Origin: Hormoscilla sp. GUM202
Lineage (GTDB): Bacteria > Cyanobacteriota > Cyanobacteriia > Cyanobacteriales > Desertifilaceae
Length of the DNA stretch: 64,000 nucleotides
Direction: 5' to 3'
Assembly (NCBI GenBank): GCA_005518205.2
Contig: RFFC02000003.1
Span: 62,001 to 126,000 of the forward strand
The notes beneath the pieces are model-generated. The model was not told where the DNA came from and did no database searches. It saw only the letters and a program-made list of their open reading frames with translations. This document shows, piece by piece, positions 34,029-41,824 of this stretch (positions within the stretch are counted from its first letter, which is position 1; each line of letters opens with the position of its first letter). The position numbers and the translations under genes are program-made.

Positions 34029-34883
34029 GTGCCAGAACTGCCGGAGGTAGAAACGGTCCGCCAGGGGCTCAATCAGTTGACCCTGGCTCGGGTAATATTG
34101 GGTGGGGAGGTTTTGCTCGATCGCGCGATCGCCCACCCAATCTCTGTGGCCAGTTTCCTGAATGGACTCCAAGGAGTGGCGATCGCTCATTGGCATAGGC
34201 GCGGCAAATATTTACTAGCAGAGTTAAAAAGAGAACAGAATAATGGGGAAGAAGGAGGGTGGTTGGGGGTTCACCTGCGGATGACGGGTCAGCTGTTGTG
34301 GGTGGAGAGAACGGAACCGTTGCAGAAACATACGCGGGTGCGGCTGTTTTTTGCTTCGGAAAAGGAATTGCGGTTTGTGGATCAGCGTACTTTCGGTCAG
34401 CTGTGGTGGGTATCCCCGAGGGAAAAGCCGGAAACAATTATTACAGGACTGCAAAAGTTGGGACCAGAACCTTGGGCAGCGGAGTTCTCGGTAGCATATA
34501 TGACAGGGAAGTTGGGAAAGAGTCGGCGTCCGATTAAAACGATGCTGCTGGATCAAGGATTTGTGGCAGGTATTGGTAATATTTATGCAGATGAAGCTCT
34601 GTTCCTGAGTGGGATCCCACCCCTGAGGAGTTGCCAGGATTTGAGTCCAGAGCAAATTGAGGGCATGAGAAGGGCGATCGTGCAGGTTTTGGAAGCAGCG
34701 ATGGATGCTGGGGGCACTACTTTTAGTAATTTTCTCAATGTGCTGGGCGTCAATGGTAATTATGGGGGTGTGGCCTGGGTGTATAATCGCGCGGGAAAAC
34801 CTTGTCGGGTCTGCGGAACCCTAATTCAGCGCCAGAAGTTGGCGGGGCGATCGACTCATTTTTGTCCCCAATGTCAGAAATAG
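34029..34883 (+). CDS. mutM: formamidopyrimidine-DNA glycosylase (Fpg/MutM)
   Basis: 284 residues from a GTG: PELPEVETVRQGL with the catalytic Pro2/Glu3, the H2TH region KTMLLDQGFVAGIGNIYADEALF with the conserved Lys and Asn, and a C-terminal zinc finger CRVCGT...CPQC. It excises 8-oxoguanine and formamidopyrimidines and nicks the strand. The psaE-mutM arrangement, I believe, is seen in other cyanobacteria. Complete. Confidence 0.95.
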   Translation: MPELPEVETVRQGLNQLTLARVILGGEVLLDRAIAHPISVASFLNGLQGVAIAHWHRRGKYLLAELKREQNNGEEGGWLGVHLRMTGQLLWVERTEPLQKHTRVRLFFASEKELRFVDQRTFGQLWWVSPREKPETIITGLQKLGPEPWAAEFSVAYMTGKLGKSRRPIKTMLLDQGFVAGIGNIYADEALFLSGIPPLRSCQDLSPEQIEGMRRAIVQVLEAAMDAGGTTFSNFLNVLGVNGNYGGVAWVYNRAGKPCRVCGTLIQRQKLAGRSTHFCPQCQK

Positions 34884-34925
34884 TCAGTGGTTAGTGGTTA
34901 GTGGTTAGTTGTCAGTGGTTAGTTG
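34883..34925. repeat. GTCAGTGGTTAGTGGTTAGT short tandem repeat
   Basis: Four to five imperfect copies of GTTAGTG/GTCAGTG after mutM. Low-complexity spacer repeat; related to the TTAACAACTGACCATT words near 27960-28000. Confidence 0.5.
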
Positions 34926-34956
34926 TATTGCTGGTGGCAGTATGCCAAAATGCTAA

Positions 34957-36411
34957 ACAGGACTTACGCAGAGGCAATTTTGTAGGGTGGGCACCGCCCA
35001 CCAGAGGCTACAACCGCTACGATATTACGATCAATACTCCGGACAAAATTAGGATGCTATAGCCCCGTAGGCAAGGAGATTCTGGTAGCGAGGGTGTGAT
35101 TTAATCCTCGTCGGCTCGAGGTCAAACAGGGAAATAAATAATTCCAAAAGATGCTCATTTAGGGCTAGCCGTTTGTAGGAAGCGATGGAGAAACTGAGCG
35201 GTTCTGTGGTCTGCTGCTGCTGCAAGGCTGCTTTCGCGAGATTCAGGGCTGTGAGACTGGCATTGACATGGGAATCGAGAGCCTCAGGGGATCGTGCCTG
35301 ACAATCGGCGAGTCCAGTAAACTGTCGTGCATCACGGAAAATAAATTCAATTTGAAAACGAGCAGTGTAGCATTGATAGAGGTAGAGGGGGTCAATCTCC
35401 AGATCGGTGGAGAACAACACGACCGAGCTGCGCTTTCCATTTTGTTCTTTGAGCAGATACGCTAAACGGATACGTCGCTTGAGACTCACAGACCAGACTA
35501 CAGCTGTGTAGAGTTGGACGTCGCCATCGAGGGTTTCAACGAATTCAAAGCGACTGGGGTCAGTTAGGTCCACCTTGCCGTCGTAGCGCCTGGGTCGTCC
35601 GCGTCCCTTCAAGGGACCTTCATAGAGGAACTTGAGGTTGGCATCACGGCGTAATTTACCAATGGAGTGTAATCCCAATTGCACTACCCCTTCCACCCAC
35701 TTGTATTTGCTATAGAAGCCATCGGCAGCCACATAGCGCACCCCGGTCGGGAAATAAGTTTGACAATAGGCCAGATGCCCCAGATAGAAGTCAAGCCGGT
35801 TGCCATGAGACTCGCCATCTGTTGTGCCGGGTGGTGTCTGAGCTGCTAATTGGGGTTCGGTTTGTTGGGCAGATAGGGTGTAGCCAGTATTCTGCTCCAG
35901 GTCTACAATCGCCACGACGGACCATTCCAGACCACGCTCGGCTCGTTGCGTTTTGCCGTTATAAAACCAATCTAGTCCGTGAGTATGACGGCCACTTTTC
36001 TCAATAAACGTGCAATCAACTACGGCTATCTGACAACTCTGAGATGGTCTGACTTGGCCTACCAAGACCTGGTTGATACCCTCAAGCCCCAACCCTTTCT
36101 GGAAGTGCCGGCGGTAGGTCCGCTCTGACAGATGAGAGTAGCGACTCAAGTTTGTGTAGTTGACTTTGCCACAAACCACGAAAATGGTGGTGAGCAAGGT
36201 CAGCAAAAACTGCCGTTGGGGTTTGTGGAAATTGCTTACAGTCTCCAGCAGACCGGTTATAATCCTCTTGAGGCTATCCATCGGTGCGGGGAGTATGAAA
36301 GTTTACTACCGCAGTCTACACGGTGGATAGCTTTCCTCCAAGCTCCCCCTGACCCTGAAAAACTGTCCGGAGTATTGTACGATATAACGGTTCAAAAAGC
36401 GTAAGTCCTGT
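34957..36411 (-). mobile_element. DDE insertion sequence (IS4-like superfamily), 1455 bp
   Basis: Inverted ends ACAGGACTTACGC (34957) and GCGTAAGTCCTGT (to 36411), with a second subterminal inverted pair CAATACTCCGGACA (35032) / TGTCCGGAGTATTG (36364). The flanks both carry TAA (34954-34956, 36412-36414), a possible 3-bp target duplication. It encodes one transposase. The right end lies only 35 bp before the ndhO start codon, so the element displaced or replaced the ndhO promoter. Confidence 0.8.
35049..36281 (-). CDS. DDE transposase of the 34957-36411 element
   Basis: 410 residues. First Asp in IAVVDCTFIEKSGRHTHGLD, second in YVAADGFYSKYKWVE, Glu in RFQIEFIFRDARQFTG; the N-terminal YTNLSRYSHLSERTYRRHFQ is a helix-turn-helix-like DNA-binding region. 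The typical Y-x2-R-FQ-IEF C1 motif is present (YTARFQIEF). Frame intact, start and stop inside the inverted ends, so it may be active. I would place it in the IS4/IS701-like superfamily without a firm family name. Confidence 0.85.
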   Translation of the reverse strand: MDSLKRIITGLLETVSNFHKPQRQFLLTLLTTIFVVCGKVNYTNLSRYSHLSERTYRRHFQKGLGLEGINQVLVGQVRPSQSCQIAVVDCTFIEKSGRHTHGLDWFYNGKTQRAERGLEWSVVAIVDLEQNTGYTLSAQQTEPQLAAQTPPGTTDGESHGNRLDFYLGHLAYCQTYFPTGVRYVAADGFYSKYKWVEGVVQLGLHSIGKLRRDANLKFLYEGPLKGRGRPRRYDGKVDLTDPSRFEFVETLDGDVQLYTAVVWSVSLKRRIRLAYLLKEQNGKRSSVVLFSTDLEIDPLYLYQCYTARFQIEFIFRDARQFTGLADCQARSPEALDSHVNASLTALNLAKAALQQQQTTEPLSFSIASYKRLALNEHLLELFISLFDLEPTRIKSHPRYQNLLAYGAIAS

Positions 36412-36446
36412 TAAAGTTAGTGATTTAGAGAATAGATCGAGAAGTC

Positions 36447-36556
36447 ATGGCAGATACAATCAAGAAGGGTTCGTTGGTTCGCGCGGTTCGCGAAAAGTTG
36501 GAAAATAGTCTGGAAGCTAAGGCTAGCGACGCGCGCTTCTCGTCTTATATCTTTGA
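36447..36556 (+). CDS. ndhO: NdhO, NAD(P)H-quinone oxidoreductase subunit O, exon 1
   Basis: ATG at 36447; reads [20 protein letters not shown], then [16 protein letters not shown], and ends two bases into the next codon at 36556, where a group II intron starts (GTGCG). Unspliced translation would stop after eight more codons. Joined to 38960-39071 the frame gives a 73-residue NdhO. NdhO is a small cyanobacterial/plastid subunit on the cytoplasmic side of NDH-1, which modulates cyclic electron flow. A DDE insertion sequence ends 35 bp upstream. Confidence 0.9.
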
Positions 36557-38959
36557 GTGCGATTCGTTTAGCGTAAACTGAATTGACACAAGTCAATAAT
36601 GGTGACCGCTAGCAGGGTTTCATTAGCCTTGACAACTTACAGATGATGGTGGTGAAAGCCCACCCCTCCAGGTGCAGGAGTGACAGCACCCTCCCCACGG
36701 TAGAGATGGCATCAATCCGTGAAGCGGGAAGGAAAGGCGCTCTAATCGGTAGCCTAAACCGGTTATCGCCAAGCAAGTAGTCATGATGAGCGAAAGCGAA
36801 GGTTTACAGATGTCGTTATTAAGAACCAGCGTAATAAGGCTGAGACGCTGGCCCAAAAGGGAAAGGATATAGGTCATTGGCGGACTCAAGGCCGACCAAT
36901 AAGCACTGACCATAAACCCGGCATATAGAACCTATCTAAAACTACAACCAATCATCTGTAGGAACGAAGTAAACCAGGTATGTACTCTCAATCACCGGTC
37001 GATAGATTGAGTAGCCACCACAGGCGCAAACTCTGCTCTCCGGAAGGCAGGTCATACTTGGGAAAGATTGAGTGGAGAAGCACAAACGCCCATCTGTAAT
37101 GGATGGGATAAGCTAACGCCCTCACGGTTTCGTCAATTGTGAAGTTGTGAGTAGTAGTTAATATGTCACGGAACACCATCAATAGAAGAGTGTATGACTG
37201 GAAGACTATCCCCTGGCAGAAGCTAGAGCGAGTAGTTTTTAAGCTGCAAAAACGAATTTACAGAGCGGCACAGGAAGGCAATAGACAAAAAGTTCGCAAG
37301 CTCCAAGGGTTACTGAATAGGTCATGGTCCGCAAAGATGATAGCGGTACGGCAGGTAAGTCAACAGAACCAGGGAAAGAAAACGGCAGGTGTGGATGGAG
37401 TGAAAGCTCTAACCCCAAAGCAACGTCAGGAACTGGTAAGCCAACTCAGAGTCACCAAAAAGGTTAAGGCAAAACCCACACGAAGAGTATGGATACCAAA
37501 ACCAGGAGGGGACGAAAAGAGGCCATTAGGGATACCGACAATGCACGACCGCGCATTACAAGGGTTGGTCAAACAGGCGCTAGAACCCGAATGGGAGGCG
37601 TACATGGAAGCCAACTCATACGGATTCAGATCGGGGAGAGGATGCCACGATGCAATAGAAGCGATATTCAACAGCATCAAGACGAAACCCAAATGGGTAT
37701 TAGATGCGGATATTGCGAAATGCTTCGACAGAATCAGTCACTCAGCACTCCTTGATAAACTGAATACAACATCACCAATCCGCAGACAAATACGGGCATG
37801 GTTAAAAGCCGGGGTGATAGACCAGGGAACATGGCAAACCACGGAAACCGGGACTCCACAGGGGGGAGTAATATCCCCATTACTGGCCAATATAGCCCTT
37901 CACGGACTAGAAAAGGAAGTAATGAGCCTCGCGCAAACGAAAAAGGAAAAGGCAAAACTGACAATAGTCAGATACGCCGATGACTTTGTGGTTATGCATG
38001 ATGACCGGTCAATGATTGAACAAGCAAGAGGAGTAGTTGAGGACTGGCTAAAAGGAATAGGTCTAGAGTTAAAAGCCGAAAAAACAAGGATATCTCACAC
38101 GCAGGAGGGAGAGAGCCCAGGATTCGATTTCCTAGGGTTCAATATCCGACAGTACAAAATGGGGAAACATAGAAGCGGCAAAAACTCTAACGGGACCACC
38201 CTAGGATTCAAGACCCTAATCAAACCAAGTAACAAATCCATTAGGAAACATAAAGAACAGCTATCACAGATAGTTAAAAGCCATAAATGTACACCACAAA
38301 CAGCGTTGATAGCAAAACTGAACCCGGTAATACGGGGATGGAGTAACTATTTCAGGACAGTGGTAAGTAAGGAAACTTACAACGACATGGACAATCACCT
38401 ATGGAAATTACTCTGGCAATGGGCAACACGACGGCATCACAACAAATCAGGGCAATGGATAGCTAAGAAATACTGGACCACTGAAGGTAAGAACCATTGG
38501 GTATTTGCCGGCAAGTCCAGAGAAATTGGCGAAATAACAATGGCCAAACACTCCGAAACTGAGATAGTCAGACACGTAAAGGTGAAAGGTACAGCTAGCC
38601 CTTTCGACGGTAACCTAGTCTATTGGAGCCAAAGATTACGGAAGAGCCCAGATGTAAGCACAAGAATAATAAAGCTGCTCAAGAGGCAGGATGGCAAGTG
38701 CAGGCTATGCGGACTAACGTTCAAGGATGGTGACAAATGGGAAGTGGACCATATCCTGCCAACCTCAAGGGGAGGTAAGGACTGGTATGCAAACCTACAG
38801 TTGCTACACGATTATTGCCACGACTATAAGTCTGCCAGAGATGGTAGCAAAGGCCGTATCCATGACAAGGATGACGAAACTGAGGAGCCGGATGAGGTGA
38901 AAGTCTCACGTCCGGTTCTGAAGACGAGTCGGTCCGGTGACGGACTGGCTTAGTGTAAT
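36557..38959 (+). mobile_element. group II intron inserted in ndhO
   Basis: The 5' boundary GTGCG fits the GUGYG consensus; the 3' boundary TAAT fits AY. Domain V (34 nt, 38885-38918) starts GAGCCGGATGAGG and ends CACGTCCGGTTC, the classical catalytic hairpin with AGC; domain VI follows. About 600 nt of structured non-coding RNA (36557-37162, domains I-IV) precede the maturase gene. Removal of exactly this interval joins ndhO in frame. The ORF runs through domains IV-VI. A 3' fragment of a related intron lies at 60053-60229. Confidence 0.9.
37163..38953 (+). CDS. ltrA: group II intron maturase/reverse transcriptase with HNH endonuclease
   Basis: 596 residues. RT domain: [12 protein letters not shown] (RT1), [21 protein letters not shown] (RT2/3), [13 protein letters not shown] (RT3 acid), [21 protein letters not shown] (RT4), the catalytic YADDF near residue 270 and FDFLGFNIR (RT7). 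Maturase/X domain: [14 protein letters not shown]-terminal HNH: CRLCGL...[24 protein letters not shown]. It should help splicing and retrohoming into DNA. No frameshift. The last about 25 codons translate domains V-VI of the intron itself, so the natural protein end may be later than the functional domain end. Confidence 0.95.
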   Translation: MSRNTINRRVYDWKTIPWQKLERVVFKLQKRIYRAAQEGNRQKVRKLQGLLNRSWSAKMIAVRQVSQQNQGKKTAGVDGVKALTPKQRQELVSQLRVTKKVKAKPTRRVWIPKPGGDEKRPLGIPTMHDRALQGLVKQALEPEWEAYMEANSYGFRSGRGCHDAIEAIFNSIKTKPKWVLDADIAKCFDRISHSALLDKLNTTSPIRRQIRAWLKAGVIDQGTWQTTETGTPQGGVISPLLANIALHGLEKEVMSLAQTKKEKAKLTIVRYADDFVVMHDDRSMIEQARGVVEDWLKGIGLELKAEKTRISHTQEGESPGFDFLGFNIRQYKMGKHRSGKNSNGTTLGFKTLIKPSNKSIRKHKEQLSQIVKSHKCTPQTALIAKLNPVIRGWSNYFRTVVSKETYNDMDNHLWKLLWQWATRRHHNKSGQWIAKKYWTTEGKNHWVFAGKSREIGEITMAKHSETEIVRHVKVKGTASPFDGNLVYWSQRLRKSPDVSTRIIKLLKRQDGKCRLCGLTFKDGDKWEVDHILPTSRGGKDWYANLQLLHDYCHDYKSARDGSKGRIHDKDDETEEPDEVKVSRPVLKTSRSGDGLA

Positions 38960-39071
38960 AACTAAAGGCGAGGTGATGGATACGCGGGGAGACTATGCCT
39001 TGGTAAAGTTTGGGTTCGTGCCGACGTCGAATATTTGGTTGCGCATCGACCAGTTGGAAATATTTGAGTAA
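38960..39071 (+). CDS. ndhO: NdhO exon 2
   Basis: Completes the Glu codon split by the intron and continues [20 protein letters not shown] and [16 protein letters not shown] to the TAA at 39071, matching the C-terminal half of NdhO. If the intron ended three bases later (after TAATAAC) the frame would also hold; the TAAT end is preferred because the second intron copy at 60229 shares it. Confidence 0.9.
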
Positions 39072-39105
39072 ATTGATGGCCAAAGCCCACAGACAGCAAG
39101 TCTGG

Positions 39106-39201
39106 GGCGAGGCGCTTTCGCGCCTGGGAAGCACTAAAGTGCTTACTACGAACGGCGAGGCGCTTTCGCGCCTGGAAAGCACTAAAGTGCTTACTACGAA
39201 C
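39106..39201. repeat. two tandem 48-bp repeats with GGCGAGGCGCTTTCGCGCC
   Basis: Units at 39106-39153 and 39154-39201 differ by one base. Each holds a GAGGCGCTTTCGCGCCT hairpin and AGCACTAAAGTGCT hairpin followed by TACTACGAACGG. The last word is the inverse of the repeat at 9537-9606. Located between ndhO and the putative defence operon. Confidence 0.7.
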
Positions 39202-39286
39202 GGTTTTGAGACTTGACTCAGTTCACAAACCAGTTCAGATGGATTATGGTTAGTTTATACTAAAACAATCAAGCAAGAAAAGTGAT

Positions 39287-39973
39287 ATGGCATCAACGAC
39301 AGGTATACAAGGCACTCCATTACAAGTCAAAACCCGCGTCCTGCTGACATTGTGGGCAATGGAACAGGATCGCGAGGAAGTCAAGAAAAGTGAACTGATT
39401 CAGAAAAGTAAGCGGAGTAGGGAGAAGGCTGGAGACTATAAGGGCATTTTACAAGAACTACTCGAAGCTGGGGCGATCGCGATCGTCACGGAAAACCGAG
39501 TGGCGAAGGTGTCCCTGACAGAGAAAGGTAAGCAAATTCTCGGGGAAGGACTGAAAAACCCGGAGTTCAGCTTTGAGGGCAATCAAGTTGGCTCAAAGGT
39601 GGTGAATGCGGTGCTGGACTGGTATCGCCAGTCCGATGCTAATGTCCCGACTGCGCTGGTGACAGAGAAAGTGGAAGCCAAAGAGGGGGCGATCGCCTCT
39701 TATGAAGACTTCCAGTCGAAAGTCCTGGCCCTATTCGAGAAGCTCGACATTGGTTACAACTACAGCGGACTTGTCCCCATTTGGCATCTGCGTCGGGAAC
39801 TAGGAGAGGCCGTCGGTCGCGAGGAATTTAACGAGTGGATAATGGAAATGCAGGCGCAGAAGTTGTTCTATCTGCAAAGCGGTGAGGCCCGTGGAGCTAC
39901 TGATGACCAGAAGCAAGATTCAATTACCAGTGAAGTCCGAGGACTTTTGTTTTACGCTAGCCAACCATCTTGA
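39287..39973 (+). CDS. winged-helix-like protein, first gene of the putative defence operon
   Basis: 228 residues. N-terminal half has a helix-turn-helix/winged pattern: QVKTRVLLTLWAMEQDREEV, KGILQELLEAGAIAIV and KVSLTEKGKQILGEGL, i.e. helix, recognition helix and beta wing. A second similar domain appears at 150-200 (LDIGYNYSGLVPIWHLRREL, FNEWIMEMQAQKLFYLQSGE), typical of a tandem wHTH with a WHLRRELG motif. No catalytic motif. Followed after 16 bp by the ATPase gene. Likely a DNA-binding or adaptor component. An AT-rich stretch with TTTATACTAAA (39251) could be the promoter. Confidence 0.75.
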   Translation: MASTTGIQGTPLQVKTRVLLTLWAMEQDREEVKKSELIQKSKRSREKAGDYKGILQELLEAGAIAIVTENRVAKVSLTEKGKQILGEGLKNPEFSFEGNQVGSKVVNAVLDWYRQSDANVPTALVTEKVEAKEGAIASYEDFQSKVLALFEKLDIGYNYSGLVPIWHLRRELGEAVGREEFNEWIMEMQAQKLFYLQSGEARGATDDQKQDSITSEVRGLLFYASQPS

Positions 39974-39989
39974 ACTGCGGAGAGAAAAC

Positions 39990-41822
39990 ATGAGCGATAT
40001 CTATAAGCTATTTGCCGAGGCCCGCCAGCAAGGACCTAATCCTTTTCGACTGGAAACGGTGATCTCCGATCGAGAGGTTTGGGGTGATGTGTTGACTGAC
40101 CTTCCTAACCTGAATCGGGATATTGATGAAACAATATACCAGGCAATTGCTGAGGTGCGCCAACAGGATTCCAGTAAAATTGGCGTTGCCATCCAGGGCG
40201 ATCGCGGAACGGGAAAAAGCCATGCCATCCATCGGCTCTGGAAAAATATTGAAAGGGAAGGGGGAGCGGTATTTGCCTACATACCCCCCACTCTAAATCC
40301 CCGTCTGATTAACTCTCATGTCCGGTTTTATCTGTGCGAGAGTTTCAAGCATCAAGATCGACAGGGTGCCAGTCAATGGCAGAAGCTGTCTACCGCAGTC
40401 ATCGCTACCTTAAAAGGCACGGAATTTGAACAGGAGTATCAAGAATACTTGGAACTTGTTGAGCAACCAGAAAACCTCAGAAAATACATTAAGAAAAAGA
40501 TCGCCAAGGACAATTTGCTCGATTGGATGATGGATCTGGTTGATTGTATTGTGGAAATTAAACCGGAACTAGATCCTGATTTTGTCAAGGCAGTCTTATT
40601 CTTGCTGTTCAAGAACGATCGCTACGCCCAGGCAGCGTTAGCATGGATTAAAGGGGAAGATCACCCCAATATTAAAGATTTACTGGGTTTGCCCGAATAT
40701 TCAACAGAAGTACAGGATGAAAGGTCTATCTGGATGATGGAGCAGATCTGCAAAGTTGCTGAAGTTGCGGCACTACCTGTACTGATTTGCTTTGACCAGT
40801 TAGATAGTGCCGAACCGGATATTGAGACGGGAGATAGTCCCGCACAAACAGTGGCTAGGTGTATCGATCGCATTTATATGCAGTGCAGTAATTTAATTGT
40901 TCTGTGTTGCGTCATCAGCGATACCTGGAGGGAAATTAAGCAAATGGGAAGTGGGATCCCCGATCGGGTGGGTCAACGGTCGGTAATGGCCAAACCTCCC
41001 ACTGACGAACAGATGATAGAGATTGTCCAAAGCAGGTTGAATTGGTTTTACCAAAAGCATAATCTCCAGGTCCAGGACTATCCTGATTTATATCCTTTAG
41101 AGTCAAGTAAAATAAGGAATATTGCCAGGGAAGGTGCCGGAGTTCGTTCTGTTCTGGAAGAGTGCGCCAAAATATTTGATTCAGTAGGAGTTGATAGTCA
41201 AAGCTTAGTCAGAAATGAAGGAGACAATATCCCGAAAAAATTTCGGGATATTTATCATGACATCCTCGAACGAGTTAATGATACCATGAAGGATGATTAC
41301 CATCTGGCTGATGACAATCTAGCAGCAATTATCGCTCAGAACATCAGAATGCTTCCTGAAGGAGGAACGGCCTTCGTGGTCGTCGATCGAGTTGAAGAGG
41401 TTAATAGTTCATCCCACGATATCCAGTTCACTATATCTGGGTACGATCAATTTCGTCAAAAGCAAGTGAAAATTGGGGTAAAAGTTTGTGAAACTGAAAA
41501 TGGGCATACCTTTAATGCAGTGATGAAGCGACTGCTGGACTACGAAAAACATCAGATAACCCGTAGTTGTTTATTGCGTTATCATGAAGTGCCGAAAAAA
41601 TGGAAGAAAGGTAAACAGCTAGAGCAGGAACTGGTGGCGGAAAAAGGCGGAAAAGTGGTTCTTTGGGAACGAGAAGGAATCTTGCCTTTAGTTGCGCTCA
41701 AGAGAATCTACGATGAAGCAGAGGAACATGGATTTGCAAAAGAGGAGGTAAGCAATCTCGTCAAGGAGTTAAAATTAGAGGTTGACAATCAACTAATTCA
41801 TCAGATTCTCAGGGATGGGTAA
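39990..41822 (+). CDS. AAA+/STAND-like P-loop ATPase, second gene of the putative defence operon
   Basis: 610 residues from the ATG at 39990 (GGAGAG at 39979-39984); the frame is open earlier but overlaps the previous gene. Walker A GDRGTGKS at 70-77, Walker B PVLICFDQLD at 263-272, sensor-1-like NLIVLCCVISDTW at 301-313, and a lid helix rich in KPPTDEQMIEIVQSRLNWFY. The fold resembles ORC/Cdc6-like or BrxD-like ATPases. A C-terminal domain (about 470-600) with beta-rich IQFTISGYDQFRQKQVKIGV may engage DNA or the nuclease partner. Stop and next start are 2 bp apart. It probably powers or gates the nuclease encoded next. Confidence 0.85.
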   Translation: MSDIYKLFAEARQQGPNPFRLETVISDREVWGDVLTDLPNLNRDIDETIYQAIAEVRQQDSSKIGVAIQGDRGTGKSHAIHRLWKNIEREGGAVFAYIPPTLNPRLINSHVRFYLCESFKHQDRQGASQWQKLSTAVIATLKGTEFEQEYQEYLELVEQPENLRKYIKKKIAKDNLLDWMMDLVDCIVEIKPELDPDFVKAVLFLLFKNDRYAQAALAWIKGEDHPNIKDLLGLPEYSTEVQDERSIWMMEQICKVAEVAALPVLICFDQLDSAEPDIETGDSPAQTVARCIDRIYMQCSNLIVLCCVISDTWREIKQMGSGIPDRVGQRSVMAKPPTDEQMIEIVQSRLNWFYQKHNLQVQDYPDLYPLESSKIRNIAREGAGVRSVLEECAKIFDSVGVDSQSLVRNEGDNIPKKFRDIYHDILERVNDTMKDDYHLADDNLAAIIAQNIRMLPEGGTAFVVVDRVEEVNSSSHDIQFTISGYDQFRQKQVKIGVKVCETENGHTFNAVMKRLLDYEKHQITRSCLLRYHEVPKKWKKGKQLEQELVAEKGGKVVLWEREGILPLVALKRIYDEAEEHGFAKEEVSNLVKELKLEVDNQLIHQILRDG

Positions 41823-41824
41823 AG

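Noticed and set aside
37489-37755. Plus-strand ORF in another frame inside the maturase gene
   Set aside because: Shadow of the reverse transcriptase; no start signal.
36557-38959. Possibility that the reverse transcriptase belongs to a diversity-generating retroelement or retron
   Set aside because: Domain V/VI, GUGYG start, HNH and X domains identify a group II intron; no template/variable repeat pair was found.
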